A stretch of 64,000 nucleotides of DNA from Berberis thunbergii (Eukaryota > Streptophyta > Magnoliopsida > Ranunculales > Berberidaceae). Shown here piece by piece: positions 22,834-35,500 of the stretch. The position numbers and the translations under genes were made by a program. Each line of letters begins with the position of its first letter. The stretch's first letter is position 1. The notes under the pieces were generated by a model. The model ran no database searches. It was not told the origin of the DNA and saw only the letters and a program-made list of their open reading frames with translations. The DNA lies in contig QNQO01000799.1 of assembly GCA_003290165.1 (NCBI GenBank), positions 62,001 to 126,000 on the forward strand. Direction: 5' to 3'.

Positions 22834-23752
22834 ATAGGGACGGAGCCACATGGGGGCAAGTGGCTTCAAATTTTTTTTTTTAATATGGCCACCCTTGCCG
22901 AAAAATTCGTTCTGCCCCACCCCTTCCTTTCTATTTGTTCTCCCTCCCTGCTCGGCCCCTTTGTTCTCATTTGCTTCCTCTATCGATTTACTGTGACACC
23001 AACAATCACCCCTTTTTACTTGACTTAGTTGTTTTTTTCACCATCGCCATCAACAACCAGTCTCTTTTCTTCTTTGAGGAAGAAGTTTAAAATAAAATAA
23101 AAAAATAAAAAAAAATTGTATTTTCTCGATGAATTCGTATCTCGAGATCTAGTTTTGTATGTTATTCATAGGATTTTTCTGGAGATACATGAAAATGTTG
23201 ATCCATTAAATTTTTTCTCAAGATATTAAATCTCGAAATTTTTTCTCGGGAATGACCTTTGATGATGATGATATATGTTTGTATCTCGAGGTTCATCTGT
23301 GAGTTATTGTTTGAGAACATTTTGGTAATCAACGTGAGCATTTTGGCAGTTAATGCACTAATAGTCCTGGGGGGAGACTGTAATAGTGTTCAATGATAGG
23401 GTAACCCAATTAACTATTTATGATAGGTGGCAAATCGCAATAACCCAATTTTTTTGTCTACATCTAATTTTACATTTGAAATTAATTTTTATCAATTAAT
23501 TTTATATACCAATTTGATTTGTCTCTCATATATTTATCTTTTGTGCTCCTACAAAGTAGCTTGTTGGATTCATTTTCTTCCCCGTAAATTAGATGAAGTT
23601 TTGTTTAGCAATTGATGTGTTGTATAATTATTTATGTATTGTTCAAATTAAAATTTTCTTGTTACAGTAATTGATTTCTATATTATCATTAACTAATTAT
23701 GACTCATTACTCCGCCTCCCTTCAACATAAATCTTGGCTTTGTCATTGGATT
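22834..23752. mobile_element. Possible non-autonomous DNA element with short inverted ends
   Basis: AGGGACGGAGCCA near the left is matched by an inverse of GACAAAGCCA near 23740. The ends are imperfect and no target duplication is clear. Poly-T and AATAAA-type runs lie inside. Confidence 0.3.
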
Positions 23753-23803
23753 CAAACCATGCCAAAGGCATTTGAAATCAGCAGATTATGTGAGTGTCAT
23801 TCC

Positions 23804-24182
23804 TAGGGCTGAAAACCGAATCGACGGTTCAATTTTTCACCTAAACCGTGAACCGAACCGACTTAAGTCGGTTTTAAAATTTTCAAACCGAAACCGAACC
23901 GATCATTAACAAAACCGATCCGAAATCGAACCGATTCTAATTTATGCAAACCGTAACTGAACCGAACCGACTATAATTGAACCGAAATCGAAATAAAACC
24001 GAACCGATCGACTATTTTAAACATATTGTATCATTTACATATAAAAAATATATTATTTATTATATATATTCGATCGGTTTGGTTTGGTCGGTTAAAGTCA
24101 CATAGAAACCGAAAACCGAACCGCCTACTTCATATCGATTCGGTCGGTTTAATCAGTTTGATCGGTTTTTTGTTCAGTCCTA
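23804..24182. mobile_element. hAT-type MITE rich in ACCGA motifs
   Basis: 379 bp. The left end TAGGGCTGAAAACCG and right end (inverse) TAGGACTGAACAAAAAACCG form terminal inverted repeats. The flanks GTCATTCC (23796-23803) and GCCATTCC (24183-24190) are an 8-bp target duplication with one mismatch, as expected for hAT. Subterminal CCGAACCGA motifs recur in both orientations. No transposase. Confidence 0.85.
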
Positions 24183-24289
24183 GCCATTCCTACTAAATAT
24201 AGTTGACTTTGCCAACTACATGATGTTCCCCATGGACCTTTATCGAATTGACATTGATTCATAACTGCTAGGACGCTTAACAAGAATTA

Positions 24290-24635
24290 CCAACATAGTG
24301 CTTGATGGCTATTGGGGAATCCTGGGTTTATAACGGATTTGAACCTCTACAGTATTCTAGGTTGGAAACCAAACCCGTGTAAAGTGGTATCATAGCATGC
24401 CTAACTCAAATACAATGTCAAGTCTAGTGCCTACATGCGGGGTGTGTATATGCCAGTAGCAGATCCCCCTGGGATGGAGGTAGGGGGACAGTTGGCCCAA
24501 CTACACGGGCCTTTGCAAGAATACCGTTCGGAATCATCCCACATTGGATGGGTATTAAGGGGATCTTGAGTTTATTTGGGATCTCTACCTAATAGTCCAG
24601 TCTATTGGTTTGAAACCAAGCCCGTTTATGAGATA
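24290..24635 (+). mobile_element. TRIM-like miniature LTR retrotransposon
   Basis: Two related LTR-like segments (about 24310-24380 and 24555-24630) share GGAAACCAAACCCGT / TGAAACCAAGCCCGT endings. The left one is followed by a PBS TGGTATCATAGC at 24385-24396. A purine-rich tract (GGATGGAGGTAGGGGGA) precedes the right one. The internal part is under 200 bp and non-coding, matching TRIMs. The two copies are diverged, so it is old. Confidence 0.65.
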
Positions 24636-24639
24636 TTTC

Positions 24640-27600
24640 TCAGCTGCCTTGAGCTCAAGGAAACAGCTTTTCTCGTGTAACTTGGGAATTTTTTCTTCTA
24701 CCAACTATACACAAAGAAAAACCTTTGTCGCCAAGGATCTCCTTGTGGTCTTGGAAAAAGGAGTGATAGGATAGTAGAGCAAACTTTTTTTTTCGTAAAG
24801 GTCCAGCCAAAAGGAAGCCTTCCCTTGCTCGCTTCTTCTTGATTCCCTTGATTTTGGAATGTCGTTTTTAACTCCTTGTGGACCACTAATGAAAAAGATG
24901 GAACAATCCATCTGAACTCTGAAATGATTAGAGTAAAACCACTATACAAAATCCAATCCAAGAATAAATCAAGTAGAAATTGAGGAAGGAGTTAAGAATG
25001 TATGTGTTTAAATTACTGAAAGACAAATCAAAACACAAATTTACACGTTGATGTAAAGTTTGGCGGCAGGGGGGGGGGTTGTTGTGTCTGATCAATGCAC
25101 TATTTCAAATTCAACGGATACAACTGTTTTGTTTTCTATATATTGAAGAGAAAACATCTTCAACACAATAGTTTTTTTTTCTTCAGATTTTCTTCATTCC
25201 TTCCTTCACATCTGAGAGAGAATACATTTAGTAAATTCGTCAGAACCAACACCTTGAGCTAGGATGTTGGCTATAGATAGTTGAATCCTGGTGGTTAAAT
25301 GCCTAACAAACTACAACACTAAGTAGGGGCGAAATTTGTTTATAGGACATAGCAATTCCACTAGCCTCTATCTGCAATTCAAGTCACTAAGTATAATTAT
25401 TTTATGTTTTGATTTTGTTGAATTCACTTTGTATTATTATAATATATATTTTCTCCAACGAGTTCAAGATACTCATGGCCATTATTTGGTTGATTGTTGT
25501 GGATCCCAATGAAGCTTCTTCTGGCATTCGTGTTATAAGAGCTTGAAACATAAAAAAAAAAAAATTATACAGCAACTTTGTGCATGTCTGGATAGTGCAA
25601 CTTTTTAGCAAACCATTTTCGAGCAAGGGAAGTAATACAAAGTGTTTTTGTGTCTTGGAATTCATTAGTTGTGTGTCCTTCGGAAGATTTCCTGACAAAC
25701 ATTTAGTTTATTTATCTGTTCAAGACTTTTTTTCTTTTGGCTTGGTAATGTTAGCTCTTTGTTCCTAATAGTCTCGTGGGAAACCGTTGGAGAAATGAGG
25801 AATTTTTTTTTCCTTGGGCATTTGCTAATCATGACATGTGGCATATTCCAGGTGCTTATTGTCCTTTTTAACTAAAAAATTCCTTTTTATTTACAATTAT
25901 CATCCAATGTAAGCATTCAACGCCACATTTCATTCTCCCATTTAACAATGACCCTGGGAGCAGTAAAATTTTCGGGAAATGTGAGTTCTTTAACGTTACC
26001 TGTGTTTTCAGAGTTCTATGATCACACAACTATGATAATGTACTCGAATACAATGCTTATATAGTGAGGTTGCAAGGTTTCATGAATTCATGTATAGAAA
26101 GTTAACTGGATCGATAAAAGAGAAATTTGTGTGATTATGATGAGATATGGGCCAATATTGTGTTTTAAATTTGTAATCACATAACTTTACTAGTTCGACT
26201 AGTTGATTTGTCAATTAAATGCATCTTCCTAGTGGTGTACAAAGTTAATTATCAAAACAAAATCAACTACAAACATGGTTCGTGGAAAAGGTGGTTGTCA
26301 CGATCACTCCAAAAATAATCAAATGGGGGTGTCAAAAATTCGGGTAAGTGAAAATCCCAATATATATATTTCATGTATGTCACTCAATGTAATTATTATT
26401 GCTCAACAAGTACATAGTGTGTTGCAAAGTCATTCTACCTATAGTTGGATTGTCGTTATCCGAGAAATGACGTTGTAAATATTCTTTAGATTTGACAAAT
26501 TATTGGGATACATCTCTTTCAAATCGGCTAAGATGTGACGAGAGCTGACACCCGACTTCGACATATTTTACACATATATGATTTCCTCTTCATTCAATAT
26601 GCCAACAAACGAATGGCCAACAAGTCATTTTGCTCGATGATGATTGTGGGTTCCACTTGCCATGTGCAATTTTCAATGGTCATTATGTTGTGAGATCCCT
26701 CTCAACTGAAATGGGCAGTCATACTTTTTTGTAGTGCTTTTTGATCGAACGACATTATTTTGCCCATGTCTCACTTCCCTTCTCTCTCATATCCAAAATT
26801 GATCATTCTCTTACCTTTGTGATCAACCAGTTCCATTTTAGTGATAACACCTATATTATTATCCTTACCGATGCCTTGACACCAAGTTATCAAAACCGAC
26901 TTCGATGTGAATACCTACACAATAGAAAATATGTTAGGAACATTAATAAACTTGTAACAAATAAGCAATAAAACTTGTAATAATAGTTATACACAAATTT
27001 ACCTTACATCTTCCATAAAAAATAAGTTGTTATCGTCATGCACCTCTTTCAGTGCTCTTTTCTCATTGTTGCTCTCAACATTGCTATGAACATTGCCATC
27101 AACATGATTGTTTGTGGGTATGTCGAATTTTATCACACCCATGAGAAGTGATTAGGAACAAGATAATAATGAATTTATAAGTAAAATCGACAAACAATAG
27201 CAACAACAACAATATCTAACAAAAAAAAATAACCAATGCAAGTTAACTTGTTGAGAGTGTTACTTCAAGTGAAGTGAATTGTTATTCCTCTTCAACTTGT
27301 TCATCTTCTTCACCCTTATGTCCACTGTTGTCATCTACAAGTCTACAATCATCAATTTCACTAAATCCATTAATTTCGAGGTAAAAAAGTTTAACCAAAC
27401 AAATTTGAGGAACTACAAAAGATAGATAACAATCAACTGATTCGAGAGGGGACGACATGCCGGTGACAATGGCAAGTATGGTGAGCTTGGTGGGATAGTG
27501 AAAACAACAACAATGGGAGGGAGGGAGACGTCTGCATGGGAGAACAATGTTTTTGCCCTAAAATTGTGAAAGGAGATAGATGATTGTTTGTGTGTTTTTG

Positions 27601-28034
27601 TGGTGGTGTGGGTTAGCAAGTTAAAAAAAAAAAAAATTGGTGGTGTAGGACAGCAAAAGCTGTGGTGTTAAAAAGTCGCTGCCAAATTATAAATAGCAAT
27701 GAAGCCCATAATAAAAGTGATGAGAATTAAAAAAAACATTATGAGTCCAAACTACGAACATAATTTCACAATGTTTCTATTTACACTTGGCCCATTTAAA
27801 GGTTTATTTTTATAATAGTCTAAAAATCATTCAATATTCCAAGTTAGTCCTTCACTAAATTTTATTGAAAATATTTAAGGAATTAAAATTATATTTTTCC
27901 TATTTTACCATACACTTTGCAATTGAAGCTACATTTTGTGTGCAAGAAAATAATCAAAAATAGTAATACACTTTTTTTCAATCTCAAATTTCGTAAAATC
28001 ATTTTTATGAAGCGATATCACACATGCATCATGC
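24640..28034. other. Intergenic DNA, nothing recognised
   Basis: AT-rich, with a poly-G run near 25070-25078 and only short random open frames. I could not assign family similarity to the frames at 24698-24961, 26275-26478 or 27413-27619. Confidence 0.4.
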
Positions 28035-28042
28035 ACGTTAGG

Positions 28043-28684
28043 TAGGGGTGGACATCCCATCCCACAATCCTGATCCCGTCCCGTCTCAATTTTTAACAGG
28101 TCCTATTGGGATTGATCAATTTCATCCCGATCCCGTCTCGATTGAGAGTGGGATGGGATCGGGATGAAGATTTTCAATCCTGCCTATCCCGTCCCGTTTC
28201 GAACTAATTTTTTAAAAACTTTGTATGGACAATGTAGTATGAAACTATGAAACTACTTGTTGACATGGCTATTTTATTTGTTGACATGACTATTTTATTT
28301 TCACAAAGATTACATGTGCTAGTCAAAAGGTAATATATAGAAGACTATTGTGGAGGAGAATTTGCTTCTAAAACATTAACAATTATGTAATTTTAAGCAC
28401 CGACTTTTAAAGCAATTAATTTTAGTTAAGCAATGAATTTATCCCTACTTAAAACCTTTAAGTTCATCACCATGGAAACTTAAGTAGAGTTGAGTTGTGT
28501 GTTTGGTAAATCCAAAATTTTCACATTTGCATATTAAAATTTCAATCCAAAATTTAATACATGATCATTCCATCCCGAACCCATTTGGGATGTGACAAGG
28601 TTGGGATAAAATCGATCTCATCTCGATCCCGAACAAACGAGATGAGATAGGGATGAAGTCCATCCCGTCCCGTGCCCACCCCTA
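28043..28684. mobile_element. hAT-type MITE with perfect 8-bp duplication
   Basis: 642 bp. Ends are TAGGGGTGGACATCCC and, inverted, TAGGGGTGGGCACGGG. The target duplication ACGTTAGG is perfect (28035-28042 and 28685-28692). The body is rich in ATCCCG words in both orientations. Non-coding. Confidence 0.9.
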
Positions 28685-29028
28685 ACGTTAGGAGCATGAG
28701 CGCACAAAGATCACACTTTGAGATGAAAAAACACAACCATCACTGCTCATCCATGGATAGTACACATATAAGGTAATGACACTTATGAGTACAACAAAGA
28801 GCTTGATGCAGGAGGATCCGAGTCAGATGATGTTGAGTTGTCAGATAGCATGTTGTTGGCACCAATATACCATGAGTTGGCAGATCAACGCAAATATGGC
28901 AAGAAATCGTGATATTTTCATAATTGGGGCAGTTTTTGGTGTGTTTCGGTATTTTGGCAATAACTTTGGCTACGACTATTAGAATCGAGCGTACGACCTC
29001 GATTCGGAAAGCTCTTTTCGGTGCGCAT
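28433..29028. repeat. Segmental duplication, copy A
   Basis: A ~596-bp segment is repeated at 29811-30406 at about 95% identity. It begins inside the hAT MITE and carries its right end, so the duplication is later than that insertion. A short open stretch on the + strand (ESDDVELSDS, YHELAD) is kept in both copies but not identified. Confidence 0.9.
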
Positions 29029-29810
29029 TTCCTTGCGAAGCCACTCCTAATTCCCTTGCTAATGCAGCTCGAGTCTCTGGTCCAGGATGTCTCAATTGAG
29101 CATCCCCAAAGTCGTCGTGTGACCTTGCCACAATGTGATGTTCCGGGCGGATATTATCATATAGCATGTTGTCGGAAAGACCACTCTTGGCCCCTGACAT
29201 TATGTCATCTGTTGGCTGCGTCGGCTGTTCTTGAATTCCAATAGCATTTGCAATCTCCGAAGTTGTATATCCCGCCTCTAGGAGGCATTCTTCCGTAGTT
29301 TCTGTAACATGCTCAGCACTAACATGAACCATGTTCTCACTCTCCTCTTCATCAATGTTTGTCGTGAGCGACTCAAATTTGTTTGACAACACTACCTTAC
29401 CCGGATCCATGGCCACCGGCCTCTTCTCCCCAACTTCCTCATTAATCTCCTCCCCCTGACTATTCGTTAAGCTACTCGGACCTGCTGCAGGATTGAAAGA
29501 CTTTGTTGTTTTGATAACGGGGACATATTGTTGCTTGACAGTGTTGGGTTCAACCTTTGGCTTGGGCAACTTCTCATTAACAAGATCCGAGGCTTTCCCT
29601 CCGCCCTTAAGACCCAATTTTTTCCTACAAAACTTCTCTTGGTGCCCTATTAGAGAACAAAAATCACAATATTTGAAACCAGGGTATTCTAACTTCTGCC
29701 AGAAACCCCTATTGTTGGCCCTGTCAATCCAAACTAGGGTTGGTAATTTCTCCGCCAAAGTCATCTCCACGCAAACACGGGCAAAGCCCTGGCGTGACAG
29801 GCAACGAGTA
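29029..29810 (-). pseudogene. LINE ORF1 internal fragment between the duplicated segments
   Basis: The - strand frame opens from about 29806 (FARVCVEMTLAEKLPTLVWI), with a CCHC knuckle in YCDFCSLIGHQEKFCRKK. This is the Gag-like ORF1 (DUF4283/zf-CCHC_4 type) of plant L1 LINEs. A Pro/Glu-rich spacer with PVAMDPGK follows. The frame runs past the junction into copy A and stops at 28979, giving a chimeric C-terminus. Neither the LINE 5' UTR nor a 3' poly-A end is present. Confidence 0.8.
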
Positions 29811-30406
29811 TGAATTTATCCCTACTTAAAACCTTTAAAGTTCATCACCAAGGAAACTTAAGTAGAGTTGAGTTGTATGTTTGGTAAATCCAAAATTTTC
29901 AATCTTGCATATTAAATTTTCAATCCAAAATTTAATACATGATCATTCCCATCCTGAACCCATTTGGGATGTGACAAGGTTGGGATAAAATCGATCCCAT
30001 CTCGATCCCGAACAAACGAAATGAGATAGGGATGAGGTCCATCCCGTCCCGTGCCCACCCCTAACGTTAGGAGCATGAGCGCACAAATATCACACTTTGA
30101 GATGAAAAAACACAGCCATCACTGCGCATCCATGGCTAGTACACATATAAGGTAGTGACACTCATGAGTACAACAAAGAGCTTGATGCAGGAGGATCTGA
30201 GTCAGATGATGTCGAGTTTTCAGATAGCACGTTGTTGGCACCAAGATACCATGAGTTGGCAGATCTACACAAATATGGCAGGAAATCGTGATATTTTCCT
30301 AATTGGGGCAGTTTTGAGTGTGTTTCGGTATTTTGGCAATAACTTTGGCTACGGCTATTAGAATCGAGCGTACGACCTCGATTCGGAAAGCTCTTTTCGG
30401 TGCGCA
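29811..30406. repeat. Segmental duplication, copy B
   Basis: Second copy of 28433-29028, including the last ~250 bp of the hAT MITE. Its right flank (GTGGCCACCC) differs from that of copy A, giving a sharp shared breakpoint after GGTGCGCATTTC. Confidence 0.9.
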
Positions 30407-32340
30407 TTTCGTGGCCACCCAGCTACGCTTGGTGCACATCTTTCGAGGTCAAAATCAATTGTTTTCTCTTCCAAATCTACAATTTTAGTAATTTTTTTCC
30501 CTTTTATGGTAATATTTCTTTTATCGTTTAGGTAGTGATTCTGAACCCGATTTGGGCCAGATTTTTTGTAGATTACTTTTTTATTTATGTATTTATTTTT
30601 AGCATGATTATTGAGATTTTGCTATTTTTCGTAAAATTTTAATAATACGAATTTTAGCTATAAAGTCTGGCTTGTGGGCTGATTTTGGGAGACACTTTTG
30701 ATTTGAATAATTTGAATTGAGCATTAGAGTTGTTTCTCTGTGTTTTTTGGATAATCTTCTTGTGTTATTTCCCTGTGAATTGTCTGTTGAAACTAACCTG
30801 CAAAATAATCGTTATTCTGTCCGGCGTTAGAGCTTCACATAAATCTTCTCAGGATTCACTATTTGCATCACATTGCTTCATTGTGAATCTTGGTCCATAG
30901 TTGAAGCAACAACAAAAACACAATCAATTCCATCACAAAATACCAAAAAGGCAAGAATGTAAATTAAATGTGCATCAAGGTATGAAGAAGAAGATTAAAA
31001 TCACATAACTCATACTAAATTAGATGCAACAATAAGTTGATAACACAACATGCATATGTAAATTTATACATGAACCAAATGCATATATTATAAGGAGCTA
31101 TATACATGTTTTTAATATTGATACAACAATTATGATAATAATCCCTTACACACTGTGTCATGGTGAAAATATACTTGATCTAATTTATTTGAAATATACC
31201 CAAATTTCAATCTTAACTCTGCCATTTGAAAGTTGTGTGATGTATTTCCCAAGCAAGCTAGAATTTATGGAAATAATTAGAGAAGAGTAAACATACTCTT
31301 TTTGCATGTAGGAGAAGTGAAAACAAGACTGGAAAAAAAGTTTGACTTCAAATAATTACCTGAAACTACATGAATTAAAATCTCAGCATTATATTCTAGT
31401 TAAGACTACTTGTTTGGATGCTAATAAAAATGCTAAGTGAAAATATCACTTGCTCTGACTTTCTTGATTGTGCAAGTGTTTTCATTGTAATAATTTGTTA
31501 TTCTAGTCTCCACGAACACCTAAAAAGCAAAAGTTCAAGGCATTAAAATATAGTCATAACAATGAAGAAACAATGTTGAATACATAATAATAATAACAAC
31601 AACAACGACAAAAATATGAATAATAATAACACGGTCCCCCCCATTCTTGGATCTGCCCTTGATGATAACAATGCATGCTATTGCAAACTCTAAAGAACCT
31701 GGTTTTTCAAATAGTCATGCACCCCATGACAAAGGTTGGAGCATGACTATAAAAATTGAAAATTTCTAAACATAATAAAAATATTTTTATCTTTTACAAT
31801 TGATTCCTCTATAGGAATACAATATGTAAATTATATAAATTGTACAATGCAAATTTTTTTACAGTGACCACGCTATTAAGTCCAAGATTTCAATTATAAA
31901 ATTTGTAAAGCTAATAATGTAATATCTTTCAACCATAATATTGTCACAATTTAACTACTATTACAAGTGCAGTTGAGTTGGCCAACAAAATTTCTCCACT
32001 AGTCAAAATATACGTTCTCATTAATGTTTCAACGTTGATTTAAAACACACCCATTCTTAGAGTATGCGGTTGCTCGAAATTGACATTTTCCAATATGAAG
32101 ACCGCCCATGAGCAAAAAGTGTTGAGCACGGTTCAAGATGCCTAATCGTAGACTAGACTCGAATCATGATATCCCATCCATAGTGCCACTAACTTGGTAG
32201 CGTGAAACAATCGCCAAAAATTGATGCTTTTACGAACTCAAAGATTTTTACAAACACGTTGTTGATGCCTCAAGTGGATGCTCCCAAGTCTCAGCATGCA
32301 AGAACATAAAAAAACACAAGGCAAGGTCTAAGCCGTAATT
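30407..32340. other. Intergenic DNA upstream of the W2-domain gene
   Basis: AT-rich with no recognised element. The distal promoter of the next gene would lie in its right part. Confidence 0.45.
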
Positions 32341-32369
32341 TCATCTTTGCTTATCATTCCTCCTTTTGA

Positions 32370-32377
32370 TATAAATA
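32370..32377 (+). promoter_or_regulatory. Candidate TATA box of the W2-domain gene
   Basis: TATAAATA lies about 150 bp before the ATG at 32525, followed by a C/T-rich leader. Spacing allows a transcription start near 32400. No direct evidence. Confidence 0.55.
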
Positions 32378-32484
32378 CACATAAAACTCCTCTTCATGTC
32401 GCCCCTTCCAACCCCCTCTTCCAAACTCCTCTCCACTCTCTCTTTCTCTACCTGATTCAAACTCTTCGCCAGAGGATACTTTTT

Positions 32485-32506
32485 CTCTCTCTCTCTCTCT
32501 TCCGAT
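32485..32506. repeat. (CT)n microsatellite in the 5' leader
   Basis: A pure CT run between the TATA box and the ATG. Pyrimidine-rich leaders are common in highly expressed plant genes. Confidence 0.85.
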
Positions 32507-32524
32507 CATTCTCGATCTTGGTTT

Positions 32525-35500
32525 ATGAGGTAATTCTTCTTCCAACACAGTTGAAAGATTCAATCTTTCCCTTTGTTTCTACGTCTTTTCGTACAGATTT
32601 CATTTTTTTCGTGGATTTATGGTTCGATCCCTCGGTTTTTATGGGTGGGTTTGGTTGATCTGTTCTCCACGATGATGGGTTTTGGAGAACTTTGGATTTA
32701 GATACTTGTGTTGGAGTATTTTTTGGTTTATTGGATCAATTAGGGTTTGTTGTTTTGGGGAGAAAAGGTGATTTTTTTTTTGCGTGGGTATATAGTAATT
32801 TGGGGTAAAGTTTTGATCTTTATAGTTTTGGGCATTAATTTGGATGCATGTAGTTGTAATTTGAGAAATTTAATGTGTAATGTATTGATGAGGTTTTGTG
32901 CTGTGCAGCTCGAAGGAGAAGCCCACTCTCGGGTATGTTGTGTTCGTCTCTCATGGTTTTGGTTTGCAGTATTCTCTTTCCCGTTTTGAATTCTTTGTTG
33001 TAGTGAACATCGTGACACACCATGACCCTAGATGCATAGACATTGATTTATGATGTATTGTCGGAAATATGAGTGTTGTGGTTTATTATTAGGCCTAATT
33101 GTTAGTTCAATTGTTGTGGCTTTATGAATGTTTCGATTTGTTTTGTTCCTAGGGTATTTCCCGTGCCTTCGACACCAAAATTGTTTGATAGGAGCAAAAT
33201 TTTCAACTTTGGCCTAGGGTATTTCAGTCCTATTCGAACATAACTTTCAGCCAATACCTTCCCCTTTCTCCTCCCTCTTTGTGATCTGTTAGATCTTTAT
33301 GTTTCGGTAAATCTCAACCGTCTTTTATATCCAACCTCAAACATCATTCTGATTTGTTATATAGATATGTAAGGATTTTTTCTTATGTCATCCAGAGAAA
33401 CATTTATTTTCCTGTGATTGGTTTAATAATAAATATGACGAGATATTTGTTAGACATCACTTGTTTTGGACCTCATTCTTGTGCCAGTCTCTTCAACATG
33501 TATTGATGAAACCACTTGCCTGGAGTCTGGTATATTCTTGACTTAATCTTTTGAATCTCAAAGTAAGACTAGTAAGTAAATAAAGGTTCTCTTCTTTTGG
33601 GACTTGTTGCAAGGATACAGAGCGGCAAAACTGATAGTTAACAGATATGGAATGTCTGTCCATCTTTCTTACATCGTGCACATTCAAGAAGCTCTGTCTT
33701 GTCTCTGCATACCGATTTTCAAGCTTATTCCAATTGGATATCAGAAACTTTTAGAAACAGCCTCTCTAGGGAAAATTAGCTTCCATTGATGCATGACCGG
33801 GCTCATTTGTTTATGTACTGAAATTTTCTTACCTTTAAAAAATTGTTACTGACATTTTCGATATGGTGCTTCATACCTCACTTTCAGAAACCTAAGTACA
33901 ATGAATCAATGATTGTCTTTGGAAAATTTTCTCTCGATAGAGGTGCTAGTATGAATTAAATTATAACTGAATTGACATGACTATCTTTTATACTTGAAGC
34001 AATATGTTTAGATACTTTATAATTTTTACTTCCCCTTTAGATTTTTTCTTATTCATGGGTCAAGTGATTTTTTTCCTAACTAATCACCAATTGTATATTC
34101 TATTGTGTTAATTCAGTGGTACGCGGATAAGGACCCGCAAAAGGAATATTGCAGCGCCTCTGGACCCTGCAACATTTGCAGATGCAGTGGTCCAGATATA
34201 TTTGGATAATGCTGGTGATTTGGTAAGTTGATTTGTAAAGTACTCGTGGTCCTCTTGCTTAGGACAGTATGTTCCTAAAGTGAACTATCAAGGATGTGAT
34301 TTTTGTTTTATTTTATTTTTTTAATTTTGAAAAAGGCTAGGTCTTAACTTGTTATAAATTAGCCTCACTAATGTGATGTTCAGCTCAATTTTCTTGATAT
34401 GAAGTGTTGACATATACAGGAACTTATTGCCAAGAGCCTCGAATCTTCAGATCTCAACTTCTCGAGATACGGTGACACCTTTTTTGAGGTAGGCATTTGT
34501 TGATATAACGCTTCTGTTGTCCATGTGGACTTAATTTGAGTAATCAAACTTCATTAATAAAAGTTATATATTTTTTTGGCTTATTCAAAATCTTGGCTGA
34601 TATAGACCTCCCTAAGAATGAGTGCTCTTTTTTTAGTTTATACCAGCTACAGTGAGCTGCATGTTCCTTGTTTGGAATTTGTTGGAGTTAATTTCTATTT
34701 ATTTTTATTTTTGTTGTAATTTTTTTATTGTATCATTGTATGACAGAGTATATCATTAATAATAAGAAAATGAGTGACGAACTTAGAAAAACATACAATA
34801 TCATCAAGGTGCAACTAAGAATTGAAATGTTGAAGCAAGTTTAGTATGACATGTGACTTTAGGGTGGTCACTATGGGAACTAACAATCCTTATGGCCATG
34901 CGCATGCACGCGCGTTGGAGCTATGTAAAATCATTAATTGGACTCTAATTGATTAAGGAGTGATACGAGGTTTATCGGGATTAATCCTAAGTTATTAATA
35001 CGGCAAAAAGTCGTCGATTAATCGCAATTTGGGGTTTGACCGAACTAAGTGAAATCGGTTGGGGTTTAGTGGTCACTGATTAATCAACAAACAATCAGCG
35101 AGTTATCGATTAATCAGCCCAACCGACTTGCCGATTTATCGCTATGTTGGAAGGTTAGGTTGTTTATAGTGATATAAGTGTTGTAACCTGCAAAATTAAA
35201 TTCATTTGATTAATTAGTAAAGTAATATATGACTGATTAATTAGTAAAGTTATATAATTACAAATTTACACCATTTTGATTAATTATTTATTTTTGTAAT
35301 CTATGAATATAATTAAAATTTAAAAATATATGCTTTAAAAAAATTGACTAATTAAATCTGATTAATTTTGATTAATCCCGCTTAATCGTAATTCGGTCCT
35401 GGATCGCGCTGCGACCACTTTCCGATTTAATTGATAGGACTAATCATAATTAACCGACCTACATTTTATACACTTATTTTCTCTATTCTTCTATAATATG

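Noticed and set aside
22834..23752. Confident MITE call
   Set aside because: Inverted ends are short and imperfect and no target duplication is visible. Kept only as a low-confidence feature.
32347..32658. 103-codon + strand frame across the promoter and first exon
   Set aside because: It is upstream and out of frame with the spliced gene and reads through the GT donor at 32530.
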